Shown one piece after another: positions 47,324 to 55,679 of a DNA stretch of 64,000 bases. The stretch is from NCBI RefSeq assembly GCF_003585765.1, contig NZ_CP021235.1, forward strand, positions 4,092,001 to 4,156,000, in the 5' to 3' direction. Origin of the DNA: Pontibacter actiniarum. GTDB lineage: Bacteria; Bacteroidota; Bacteroidia; Cytophagales; Hymenobacteraceae. The notes under the pieces were generated by a model. That model was not told the origin of the DNA, did no database searches, and saw only the letters and a list, made by a program, of their open reading frames with translations. Numbering within the stretch: position 1 is the first letter of the stretch; every line of letters begins with the position of its first letter. The translations under genes and the position numbers were made by a program.

Positions 47324-49834
47324 GTGAGAAAAGGAGTGGTAAAAAAAATGCTATTTTATGGCGCCGCCGGGTTGGTGGTGGCTTTGGGCATGGCGTTGGC
47401 GCTGGTGTATGCATATCAGGATAAAATAATCGAGCTTTTTGTGGCAGAGGCGAACAAGCACATCAAAACAAAGGTGGATGTGCGGCAGATTTCGCTCTCA
47501 CTGTTCGATAAGTTCCCGCAGGTGGCGGTAACGCTGGACGAGGTGAACGTGCACGAGGGGCTGCCGGAGAGCGAGGAGTCGCTGGCGCGGGCCGACAAGC
47601 TGTACTTTACCTTTAGCCTGTGGGATGTGCTGCGCGGGGAGTACAGCGTAAAGCAGTTTTACATGGAGCAGGGCGAAGTGTACGTGAAGGTGCTGCCGAA
47701 CGGCACCGTGAACTACCAGGTGCTTGCTACGGACTCCTCAACCTCCGAAAGCAGCGAATTCTCTTTCGACCTGGAGGAGATAAACCTGAGCGAAGTGACG
47801 GTGCACTACATAGACCAGCAGCTGAAGCAAACCTACGAGGTGGACGCGCACCAGCTGGCCGCCGCCCTCGCCATCTCTCCGGAGACCGTTGATATTGAGG
47901 CAAACGGGCAGGCGACCATCCACACGATAAAGCTGGGCACGGGCGAGTACTTTAAAGGCAAGCGGGTGAACCTGGCCACGGCGCTGCGCATTAACCGGCA
48001 GGCACAGACTATTACGCTGCAGCCATCGGTGGTAGAGGTGGAGAAGGCCGCTTACGAGGTGGCCGGCGCCATCGCCTACGGTGAGGGCACAGAACTGGAC
48101 CTGAAGCTCAATGGCAAGAACACGGATGTACAGTCGCTGCTCTCATTGCTTCCGCAGCATATGGCACAGGAGCTGAACCAGTACCGCAGCGAAGGCGAAA
48201 TCTATTTTAACGGTACGGTGAAGGGCCGCGCATCCGCTAAGCACACGCCGCAGGTGGATGTCAGCTTCGGGGCCCGCAACGCCTCGTTTTTTCACCCCGA
48301 TGTGCAGCAGCGTGTGGAAAAGATACACCTGGCGGGCAGCTTCACGAACGGCAAGCGGCAAAACGCCGCCACCTCGGTGCTGGAGCTAAAGGAGCTGAGC
48401 GGTGTGCTGAACGGCCGGCCGTTTAAGGGAAACCTGAAGTACAGCAATTTCGACAACCCCTACATTGCCTTCGATGTGCAGGGGATGCTGGACGTAGGCT
48501 ATATACTGGGGCTGGCGAAGCTGGAGCAGGTGCGCAGCGGCAGCGGGCTGGCTGACGTGCGCATCGCCTTCTCCGGAAACGTAAACGAGTTTAAGGCCCG
48601 CCCGGGCAACAGCACGCTGAACACAACCGGAGAGATCACGCTGCACAACGTGTCGCTGGCTTTGCGGGAGCTGCCGCTGCCACTCACGAGCCTGAACGGC
48701 AACTTCATATTTAAGCGGAACGATGTGGGGGTGTCGCGCTTTACTGGCAAGCTGGGAGAGTCGGATTTCACCATCAACGGGATGTTCAAGAACGTAATGG
48801 CCTGGCTGCTGCTGGAGCGGCAGCGCCTGCTGGTGGAGGCCGACTTCAGCAGCAACTACCTTAACTTCGATCAGCTGCTGAGCGAGGAGCTAAACACCCC
48901 GGAGGCCGCCCGAACCGGCGAGAACTACAAGTTTATTATCTCCCCCAACATTGCCTTCGACCTGAGTGCCTCCATCAACAGGCTTCGGTTTCGGCGCTTC
49001 AGAGGCAAGAACATCCGGGGAGAAGTAAAACTGCGCAACCAGGTGGTGTCTACGCCTAACATTTCGTTCCAGGCTATCGGGGGCGACTTTGCGGTGCGGG
49101 GCGACATGGACGCCCGCTCCCGTGACCACATAAAGGTGAGTACGGCTGCCAAGCTAACAAACATGAGCGTGGACAGCCTTTTCTACGTGTTCGAGAATTT
49201 CCACCAGAACTTTATCGAGGCGCGGCACCTGCGCGGCCTGCTTACGGCTAACATTGTGTCGGATGTATACCTCAATAGCCAGCTGGACCCTAAAACAGAC
49301 CTGCTGCAGGCCGAGATTGTGGCAACGGTGCGAGACGGGCAGCTGATCAACTTCCCGCCTATGCAGAAGATGTCTGCCTTTGTGAAGCGCACCGAGCTGG
49401 CCAACATGCGCTTTGCGGAGCTGCACAACTCCTTCTGGATCCAGCAGGGCACCATCTTTATACCAGAGATGGATATCCGCTCCAACCTGTCTGCGGCCCC
49501 TGTGGTGTCGGTATCGGGTACGCACACCTTTGACCAGCGCATGGACTACAAGGTTAAGCTGCCGCTCTTTAGCAACCGCCGGCCCGATAAGGATGCGCGC
49601 TACGGCACCGTGGCCGAGGACCCCGATGCAGGCAATAGTAACCTGTTTCTGACGTTAAAGGGCAGTGAGAGCGACTTTAAGATCGCCTACGACAACGAGC
49701 GGGTGCGCCAGAAGATAAAGACCGACCTGAAGCAGGAAGGGCAGGAGCTGCTCGATTTGCTGCGTGGGAAAAAGCCAAAGGAAAAAGAGAAGGAGGTGGA
49801 GCTGCAGGAGGGCGAATACTTTGACTTCAACTAA
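47324..49834 (+). CDS. AsmA-family protein (large, membrane-anchored)
   Basis: 836 aa. N-terminal helix LFYGAAGLVVALGMALALVY at about residues 10-29, then a long periplasmic body of beta-strand repeats: VDVRQISLSLFDKFPQVAVT, FNFxLWDVLRGEYSVKQ, EINLSEVTVHYIDQQ and a C-terminal region AEIVATVRDGQLINFPPMQK with LANMRFAELHNSFWIQQGTI, the AsmA-like C-terminal signature. These proteins are thought to shuttle lipids between membranes. GTG at 47324 is the start, eight residues before an ATG. Single gene, no neighbour of the same pathway. Confidence 0.86.
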   Translation: MRKGVVKKMLFYGAAGLVVALGMALALVYAYQDKIIELFVAEANKHIKTKVDVRQISLSLFDKFPQVAVTLDEVNVHEGLPESEESLARADKLYFTFSLWDVLRGEYSVKQFYMEQGEVYVKVLPNGTVNYQVLATDSSTSESSEFSFDLEEINLSEVTVHYIDQQLKQTYEVDAHQLAAALAISPETVDIEANGQATIHTIKLGTGEYFKGKRVNLATALRINRQAQTITLQPSVVEVEKAAYEVAGAIAYGEGTELDLKLNGKNTDVQSLLSLLPQHMAQELNQYRSEGEIYFNGTVKGRASAKHTPQVDVSFGARNASFFHPDVQQRVEKIHLAGSFTNGKRQNAATSVLELKELSGVLNGRPFKGNLKYSNFDNPYIAFDVQGMLDVGYILGLAKLEQVRSGSGLADVRIAFSGNVNEFKARPGNSTLNTTGEITLHNVSLALRELPLPLTSLNGNFIFKRNDVGVSRFTGKLGESDFTINGMFKNVMAWLLLERQRLLVEADFSSNYLNFDQLLSEELNTPEAARTGENYKFIISPNIAFDLSASINRLRFRRFRGKNIRGEVKLRNQVVSTPNISFQAIGGDFAVRGDMDARSRDHIKVSTAAKLTNMSVDSLFYVFENFHQNFIEARHLRGLLTANIVSDVYLNSQLDPKTDLLQAEIVATVRDGQLINFPPMQKMSAFVKRTELANMRFAELHNSFWIQQGTIFIPEMDIRSNLSAAPVVSVSGTHTFDQRMDYKVKLPLFSNRRPDKDARYGTVAEDPDAGNSNLFLTLKGSESDFKIAYDNERVRQKIKTDLKQEGQELLDLLRGKKPKEKEKEVELQEGEYFDFN

Positions 49835-50131
49835 CGTGTAGGCCCCGCCGCACTGGCAGCGGACCTATGGGAAGAGCGTAAGTATCGTAATTTTACTATT
49901 TGTTATTCACGGGTGCATAGCATGCGTTCACTCAAAAATAAAGGTCTTAGAGAGGGAAAACTGGCTTTTTTTCGAAACTAAGGCTGTATTGGCCCGTTAA
50001 AGAAACCACAACTGCAGGATACTAACGCTTTAGTTATTAGGGATTAAGGTTTACTGATAAGATAGATTCTTGATAAGGTTATATAGAGAACTAACCACGC
50101 ATTCAGATGAATCTAAAGATATAAGGGTGAA
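49835..50131. other. Gene-free AT-rich spacer
   Basis: Between the AsmA-like gene and mscS. I see no reading frame, RNA or repeat that I can support. A few short words (for example GCATAGCATGC near 49916) are not convincing. Confidence 0.4.
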
Positions 50132-50160
50132 AAAAAAGCCGGAGCTTCTCCGGCTTTTTT
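50132..50160 (-). terminator. Terminator of the MscS gene
   Basis: 13-bp stem with A6 and T6 ends, arms 50132-50144 and 50148-50160, CTT loop. Just past the stop of the minus-strand gene. Confidence 0.88.
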
Positions 50161-50168
50161 ATTTGTCC

Positions 50169-51347
50169 TTATTTAAAGTCAGTTCCGCCAAAGTGTGGCT
50201 TGCCTGTTGTTTGCTGTTCTTTAGGTGCCTCCTCCGGGTGCAGGTACAGTGTTTGGGTAGGGAAGGCGAATGAGGCGCCGTGGGCCTCCACAATCTCTAC
50301 AATCCTGTAGTTGATCTCCTCCTTAATGTCGATAAACTCGTTCCAGTCCATCGTATCCACAAAGTACAGCACCATCACGTCCTTGGAGTGGGGGCCCAGG
50401 TTTAGAAACCGTATGCGCCCGTCCTGGTTGGTGCGTGGGTGCTGGTCTATGTATTCCTGTATATCGCGGGTAATGGCCCTGATCTGTGCAGAGGTTGTGC
50501 TGTAGGTCAGGGTGATGTCGAACTTTGCCCGCCGGAACGTGCGCAGCGTCAGGTTGTCGAGCGGCTTATCGATCATGTGCTTGTTGGGCAGCGTCACAAA
50601 GCTTTTCTCAAGTGTGCGGATGCGCGTGCTCCGGAAGCCTATCTTTTCCACCACCCCGATCAGCTCGCCCACCTGCACCAGGTCGCCGACCATAAACGGC
50701 TGGTCCAGGAAGATGGTGAAAGAGGCCAGCAGGTTCTCCAGGCTCTCTTTGGCGGCAAAGGCAATCGCCAGGCCGCCCACACCCAGGCCGGCCACCAAAC
50801 CAGTCACGTTTACATCAAACACCGATCCCAGCATTACCAGGAAGGCGAAGATCACGACGAGCACTTTCGAAAAGTCCTTGAAGAAAGGCACCAGCTGGTC
50901 GTCCAGCTTCGACACGGTCTTTTCGGCGCGGTGCCGGAACACCAGGCCAACAAAATCCACGAAGCGCAGGATAACCCACGTGAGCGCCACAATCACGAAC
51001 ACCTGATAGGTGCGGAACATGAACGTCTTCAGGAACGGATCCCCGTCGCGCAGGTCGCTTGGCTCCAGAGGGTAGTCCAGCACCTGGAACGCCAGGTACA
51101 GGAATACCAGGAACAGCAGCACCTCCAGCGGCTGTATAAGCAGGCGCCTGAACTCTGGCAGGTTCTCCTCGCGCCAAAAGCCCTTGCCGAGCTTGTACAT
51201 CAGCCCCGACAGCAGCCGGGACAGCACGGTCTTAAAGATAAAGCCAAAGAGCAGGATGCCTGCGGTAATCAGGTACTCGGCCACAGAATTGCCAAGGAAC
51301 TCATAGCGCAGGATACTGCTGTCGAGTACAAACTTCTCCCAGTTCAT
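50169..51347 (-). CDS. MscS-family mechanosensitive channel
   Basis: 392 aa. Three or four membrane helices in the first 170 residues, then the MscS pore and beta domain: VTGLVAGLGVGGLAIAFAAK (TM3, near 190-210), GDLVQVGELIGVVEKIGFRS, TLPNKHMIDKPLDNL and the C-terminal alpha-beta domain. Opens under membrane tension to release solutes. Located on the minus strand upstream of a terminator; glutamate dehydrogenase precedes it by 13 bases and may share a transcript. Confidence 0.93.
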   Translation of the reverse strand: MNWEKFVLDSSILRYEFLGNSVAEYLITAGILLFGFIFKTVLSRLLSGLMYKLGKGFWREENLPEFRRLLIQPLEVLLFLVFLYLAFQVLDYPLEPSDLRDGDPFLKTFMFRTYQVFVIVALTWVILRFVDFVGLVFRHRAEKTVSKLDDQLVPFFKDFSKVLVVIFAFLVMLGSVFDVNVTGLVAGLGVGGLAIAFAAKESLENLLASFTIFLDQPFMVGDLVQVGELIGVVEKIGFRSTRIRTLEKSFVTLPNKHMIDKPLDNLTLRTFRRAKFDITLTYSTTSAQIRAITRDIQEYIDQHPRTNQDGRIRFLNLGPHSKDVMVLYFVDTMDWNEFIDIKEEINYRIVEIVEAHGASFAFPTQTLYLHPEEAPKEQQTTGKPHFGGTDFK

Positions 51348-51360
51348 AGGTAAGCGGTAT

Positions 51361-52593
51361 TTAGAGCAGCTGGCTCAAGGCAATTTCGAAGCTGGTTTTG
51401 GCGATTTCCGTTTTCTGCCCCTGCTTCTCATGCGATTTCTCAAGTGCGGTGCGGATCGTGTTGGAGATATCCGTAAAGATAGCCTCGTCGGTAATCTCCA
51501 CTTCGCTCTCCATCAGGTAGGCAAAGACACGGGCCATGCCGCAGTTGGCGATAAAGTCCGGAATCACAGACAGGTTGCGGTCTGCGTACTCACCAGTCGG
51601 GCCGAAGAAAATCTCCGGGTCCTGGAACGGTACATTAGCGCCGCTGGAGATTACCTCCATGCCGCTCTTGATCATGCGCTCCACCTGCTCGCGCGACACG
51701 AGCCGAGAGGCCGCGGCAGGGATGAAGATTTCCGCCGGAAGATCCCAGATGCGGCTGTTTACCTCCTCAAAGGAGAGCACACCTGCCGTGTCCGGGTTCA
51801 GGGCATTGCCCTGGCGGTTCAGGAACAGCTCAGTGATTTCCTCAAAGCTAAAGCCGGCTTCTTTTATCAGGCCGCCAGCCCTGTCTATAATACCCACCAC
51901 TTTCACGCCTTTAGAGGCCAGGTAGTAGGCTGCGGCGGCACCAACGTTGCCCCAGCCCTGTACAATGGCGCGCTTGCCCTCGAACTGGCCGCCCCAGATG
52001 CTGTAGTAGTGGCGTACAGCCTCGGCGACGCCAAAGCCGGTGATCATATCGGCGACTGTGTACTTACGGGCCGTGGAAGGGGAGAAGTGCGGGTCTTCGA
52101 TAACCTTCACCACACCCTGTCGCAGCTGGCCTATCTTGTTGATTTTCTGCGGCTCAGTGGCGTGGAAGTGGCCGTTTACCACCCCTTCCTGCGGGTGCCA
52201 CAGGCCGTAATCCTCCGTGATCGGAATCACCTCGTGGATCTCGTCCACATTCAGGTCTCCGCCGGTGCCGTAGTAGCTTTTCAGCAGCGGAATAACAGCC
52301 TTGTACCAACGCTCCAGCACGCCGCGCTTGCGTGGGTCGGCCGGGTCGAAGTTAATGCCGGACTTGGCGCCGCCGATGGCAGGGCCGGACACGGTAAACT
52401 TTACTTCCATGGTCTTCGCCAGCGACTCCACCTCGCGCTTGTCCAGGCCTTTGCGCATGCGGGTACCGCCGCCTGCCGCACCGCCGCGAAGCGAGTTGAT
52501 CACGACCCAGCCTTCGGCCTCTGTTTCAGGGTCTTTCCACTCAAAAACAATTTCTGGTTGCTTATTCTCAAATTTTGCGAGTAGGTCTTTCAT
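51361..52593 (-). CDS. Glutamate dehydrogenase (Glu/Leu/Phe/Val family)
   Basis: 410 aa. Two-domain amino acid dehydrogenase. Seen: RGGAAGGGTRMRKGLDK, SGPAIGGAKSGINFDP (catalytic Lys), YGTGGDLNVDEIHEV and the NAD(P)-binding VQGWGNVGAAAAYYLASKG, with IANCGMARVFAYLMESEV at the C-terminus. Converts glutamate to 2-oxoglutarate and ammonia or the reverse. Its specificity is assigned by similarity to glutamate members rather than by proof. The separate leucine dehydrogenase is at 40.3 kb. Confidence 0.87.
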   Translation of the reverse strand: MKDLLAKFENKQPEIVFEWKDPETEAEGWVVINSLRGGAAGGGTRMRKGLDKREVESLAKTMEVKFTVSGPAIGGAKSGINFDPADPRKRGVLERWYKAVIPLLKSYYGTGGDLNVDEIHEVIPITEDYGLWHPQEGVVNGHFHATEPQKINKIGQLRQGVVKVIEDPHFSPSTARKYTVADMITGFGVAEAVRHYYSIWGGQFEGKRAIVQGWGNVGAAAAYYLASKGVKVVGIIDRAGGLIKEAGFSFEEITELFLNRQGNALNPDTAGVLSFEEVNSRIWDLPAEIFIPAAASRLVSREQVERMIKSGMEVISSGANVPFQDPEIFFGPTGEYADRNLSVIPDFIANCGMARVFAYLMESEVEITDEAIFTDISNTIRTALEKSHEKQGQKTEIAKTSFEIALSQLL

Positions 52594-52649
52594 GCTATGA
52601 TGTTAATTATAATGCTGATAGGCAAAGCTACAAAAAATTAAGGATGGCC

Positions 52650-53723
52650 TTAGCAAAGGTAAACGGCACCGCCGACGTTGCTTTGGGTAGCCCCGGTTAC
52701 GCTGCTGAGGCAGTTGTGTTCGCCACGCCAGCGCAGCACGCCCAGAAAGGCAAAGATCAGCGCCTCCTTAAAGGCCACCACCTCCGGCTCCGGCACTTCC
52801 ACCTTATACTTCGGCCCCAGCTGCTCCTGTATCTGCTCTACCAGGTACAGGTTAAACGCGCCCCCGCCGGTAAGCAGTACCCGGTGCTGGCCCTCATGCA
52901 GCAGTGGCAGCGCCTGCTGTATCTGCTGCGCAACGTGGCGGCAAACAGTGTGCAGCCTGTCGGCTACAGGGGCCTTGCCGGCATCCACGCTTTTCAGGCT
53001 GTGCTCCAGCACCCACTCCTTGCCCAGCGATTTTGGGGCAGGCGCAGCAAAGTAGGCAGGAGCGTTAAGAGCCTCCAGCAGCGTAGCGTCCAGAGAGCCG
53101 GAGCGTGCCAGTTCCCCGTTATGGTCATAGGGCTTCCCTACGCTGTTGGCCAGCCTGTTCAGCAGCATGTTGCAGGCGCTTATATCAAAGGCTAAGCGCT
53201 TGCCGTTCTGTGGGTAAGAAACATTGGCGATGCCTCCCAGGTTAATGCAGTAGTCGTAGGCGCTGAAAAGCAGCTCGTCTCCGATGGGCACGAGTGGCGC
53301 GCCCTGCCCGCCCAGGGCAATGTCCAGCGTCCGGAAGTCGCAGACGACAGGCAGTTTGGCGTGCGCAGCGATGTATGCCCCGTGGCCCAGCTGCAAAGAG
53401 ATGTGCTTATCCGGCTGGTGGAAGATGGTGTGGCCGTGGGAGGCAACAAAGTCCGGTTGTATTACGTGTTGCTGTACAAATTCCTGCACCTTCTGGCCGA
53501 TAAACCGGCCGAAAGCGTGGTCTAATGCCACCAGCTCTACGGCGCTCGCCGTCTCGGCACCTTGGAGTTGGTCAATTAGAGTATCGGAATATGCTAATGT
53601 ATTAGTATGTAGTATCTCATATATCCAATTTTTGGATTTGTACGTAAATCTACAGTGTGCTATATCGAGGCCATCGAGGGATGTCCCGGACATTAGCCCG
53701 ATTACATGATAAGAAGTATCCAT
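52650..53723 (-). CDS. anmK: Anhydro-N-acetylmuramic acid kinase
   Basis: 357 aa kinase of peptidoglycan recycling, converting anhydroMurNAc to MurNAc-6-phosphate. Seen: IGLMSGTSLDGLDIAH near residue 8-23, SHGHTIFHQPD, CDFRTLDIALGGQGAPLVPI and INLGGIANVSYP, GKPYDHNGELARSG, LTGGGAFN. Length is canonical. A TATTTTTG box lies four bases before its ATG, suggesting a leaderless message. The divergent ArsR gene is 121 bases away, with a palindrome between them. Confidence 0.95.
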   Translation of the reverse strand: MDTSYHVIGLMSGTSLDGLDIAHCRFTYKSKNWIYEILHTNTLAYSDTLIDQLQGAETASAVELVALDHAFGRFIGQKVQEFVQQHVIQPDFVASHGHTIFHQPDKHISLQLGHGAYIAAHAKLPVVCDFRTLDIALGGQGAPLVPIGDELLFSAYDYCINLGGIANVSYPQNGKRLAFDISACNMLLNRLANSVGKPYDHNGELARSGSLDATLLEALNAPAYFAAPAPKSLGKEWVLEHSLKSVDAGKAPVADRLHTVCRHVAQQIQQALPLLHEGQHRVLLTGGGAFNLYLVEQIQEQLGPKYKVEVPEPEVVAFKEALIFAFLGVLRWRGEHNCLSSVTGATQSNVGGAVYLC

Positions 53724-53727
53724 TGGC

Positions 53728-53735
53728 CAAAAATA
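53728..53735 (-). promoter_or_regulatory. -7 box four bases from the anmK ATG
   Basis: Minus-strand TATTTTTG fits TAnnTTTG. Transcription would start at or very near the ATG at 53723. Confidence 0.5.
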
Positions 53736-53784
53736 CTAAAAGCACGGCTATGAAATTCAGCCAAATAGTGCAGGCTTCGTATAT

Positions 53785-53803
53785 ATCTTATTATGAATAA
53801 GAT
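53785..53803. promoter_or_regulatory. Candidate operator between anmK and the ArsR gene
   Basis: Perfect 8-3-8 palindrome ATCTTATT-ATG-AATAAGAT, 41 bases upstream of the ArsR start and 61 bases from the anmK start. Size and AT-richness suit an ArsR-type dimer site. Confidence 0.5.
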
Positions 53804-53844
53804 TGAAAATTGATTTGTAGAAACTGTTAGGTATAATTTTAATT

Positions 53845-54153
53845 ATGAAAAGTTTGTTGTCAAGAGTTGAGTCGAAGAAGATAGATAAGGCAGCGGCCAT
53901 GCTAAAGGTACTGGCCCACCCGAAGAGATTAGCGATAGTGGATTTGCTCGGAAAAGAGGATAAAATGACTGTTACTGAGATATATAAGCAGTTAGACCTG
54001 CCCCAGGCAATCGCATCGCAGCACCTGATTACACTGAAAGACAAGGGCGTGCTCTCGTCTTTTAAAGTGGGAACGAAGATATATTATTCGCTGGCAATCC
54101 CGAAGCTGATCGACGTGATCGATTGCCTGGAGGAGTGCTGCATCGACATTTAA
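53845..54153 (+). CDS. ArsR/SmtB-family transcriptional regulator
   Basis: 102 aa winged-helix regulator. Seen: AAAMLKVLAHPKRLAIVDLL and TVTEIYKQLDLPQAIASQHL then ITLKDKGVLSSFKVGTKIYYS, the ArsR helix-turn-helix and wing. The C-terminus ends CLEECCIDI, and a cluster of three cysteines could bind a metal or sense oxidation, though the classic CVC motif in the helix is absent. Stands alone with a palindromic site upstream. Targets unknown; autoregulation is likely. Confidence 0.88.
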   Translation: MKSLLSRVESKKIDKAAAMLKVLAHPKRLAIVDLLGKEDKMTVTEIYKQLDLPQAIASQHLITLKDKGVLSSFKVGTKIYYSLAIPKLIDVIDCLEECCIDI

Positions 54154-54200
54154 GCCCCCTTTTACCCTACTGGTTGCAACCACTCTTCGCTACGAAGAAG

Positions 54201-54258
54201 AACGGCTGAGGCCTCCGTATTTCACCCTAAGTGGAAAATCGCGGAGGCCTCAGCCGTT
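54201..54258. terminator. Bidirectional terminator between the ArsR gene and hemA
   Basis: Perfect 17-bp stem, arms 54201-54217 and 54242-54258, with a 24-base loop carrying a small inner stem, then a T6 run. Serves the converging genes. Confidence 0.85.
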
Positions 54259-54282
54259 TTTTAACTAAAAAATATTAGCCGT

Positions 54283-55566
54283 TTACTCAGATCTGTGCTC
54301 TACGTCGGCCGGCTGGTTCTCCAGGTTAAACAGGTCGTTGAGCAGGTCGATGAGCGTCTCGGCCTCGCCGCGCTTGCAGGCAGCCTTTAGCTGGAGCACC
54401 GGCAATTTTATGATCTTCTGCATCATCGACTTGGTGATGTTGTCGACCAGTTTTGTCTCTTTCGGGCCCAGCTTCTTCATGTAGCGGGCCATCTCCTCCT
54501 GGCGGATCGTTTCCAGTGCGTTCTTCAGGCGGTTGATTGTCGGCGATACCATCATCTCCTTCGACCAGTCGTTAAACTGCTCAATCGATTCGTAGATGAT
54601 CTCCTTTACTTTCGGAACGGAGTTAATGCGGCGCTGCAGCGCTTCAGAGGCTTTGTTCTGAATGGTGTCGATGTTGTACACCAGCACGCCCGGCACACTC
54701 TCCACCTCCTGCTCCACGCTGCGTGGCACCGACAGGTCAATAAAGAACTTAAAGGTCAGTACATTCAGGCGCTTCACCATCTCCTTGGTAAAGAAAGGCG
54801 TTTCCCGGGCTACAGACGAGATAATCACATCCGCTTCTTTCAGGCCCTGCACGATGTTCTCGAACGGCAGCACCTCCATCTGGCACTCTTCGGCCAGCGC
54901 CTTGGCCTTGGCCTGCGTGCGGTTGGTGATTCTGACGTTCTTATAGCCGAGGTCTTTCAGGTTGCGGCACACATCGGCGCCAATCTCCCCTAAGCCTACC
55001 ACCAGTATACTTGGGTCCACAACGTCAGCGGTCAGCTCCTCGATCAGCTCAATGGCGGCATAGGAGGTAGAGGCGGCGCCGTCCCGGAAGGAGGTCTCCT
55101 GCACCACGCGCTTGTTGGTGAAGAAGATCGTGTGCATCAGGCGGTGCAGGAAAGGGCCGGCCGTTTCGTTGTCGGCACTCCACTGGTAAGCCACCTTTAC
55201 CTGGTTCGAGATCTGCATATCGCCCACCACCTGCGACTCCAGCCCCATCGACACGTCGAAAAGGTGCTGCACGGCATCGTTGTGCTCGTTCAGGATGGTG
55301 AAATAGTCTAAGTACCTGGAGATGTTGTCGATGCCCTTGGTGATGCCGAGCAGTTTCACAATCTCGGCACTATAGTCGGTATCGGCGTTGTAGTATACTT
55401 CGGTGCGGTTGCAGGTAGAGAGTACTAGTATATCAGAAGCCTGTATAAAGCTTTTGAGCGTCTGAAGGAAAAGCCTGCAGGAGGTTTCATCTAAGGCAAT
55501 CAGTTCCCTGATATCCAACGGCGCTTTCTTATACGACAGGCTGATTGCTTTAAAGTTCTGAAGCAT
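54283..55566 (-). CDS. hemA: Glutamyl-tRNA reductase
   Basis: 427 aa. Reduces Glu-tRNA to glutamate-1-semialdehyde, the first step of tetrapyrrole synthesis. Seen: LSTCNRTEVYY with the catalytic Cys near residue 50, GLESQVVGD, the NADP site LVVGLGEIGADVCRNLKDLG, and a helical C-terminal dimerisation region. ATG at 55566 (MLQNFKAISLSYKKAPL) is preferred over an upstream TTG because the family starts here. GltX, at 3.5 kb, makes its substrate. A TAACTTTG box lies 25 bases upstream. Confidence 0.94.
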   Translation of the reverse strand: MLQNFKAISLSYKKAPLDIRELIALDETSCRLFLQTLKSFIQASDILVLSTCNRTEVYYNADTDYSAEIVKLLGITKGIDNISRYLDYFTILNEHNDAVQHLFDVSMGLESQVVGDMQISNQVKVAYQWSADNETAGPFLHRLMHTIFFTNKRVVQETSFRDGAASTSYAAIELIEELTADVVDPSILVVGLGEIGADVCRNLKDLGYKNVRITNRTQAKAKALAEECQMEVLPFENIVQGLKEADVIISSVARETPFFTKEMVKRLNVLTFKFFIDLSVPRSVEQEVESVPGVLVYNIDTIQNKASEALQRRINSVPKVKEIIYESIEQFNDWSKEMMVSPTINRLKNALETIRQEEMARYMKKLGPKETKLVDNITKSMMQKIIKLPVLQLKAACKRGEAETLIDLLNDLFNLENQPADVEHRSE

Positions 55567-55590
55567 AATAACGTGGGTTCTACTAGGGCG

Positions 55591-55598
55591 CAAAGTTA
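55591..55598 (-). promoter_or_regulatory. Putative -7 box of hemA
   Basis: Minus-strand TAACTTTG fits TAnnTTTG, 25 bases from the ATG. Confidence 0.5.
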
Positions 55599-55679
55599 AA
55601 GCTCTAATTTTTAAAATGAAACTTACTTGCCCCCTATGTTTAATTTATACTAATTTCAAATAAATTACGTGTTTACTGC

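Noticed and set aside
51430-52584. A 384-codon plus-strand open frame opposite glutamate dehydrogenase
   Set aside because: Antisense shadow of a gene with clear family motifs; composition biased, no domain.
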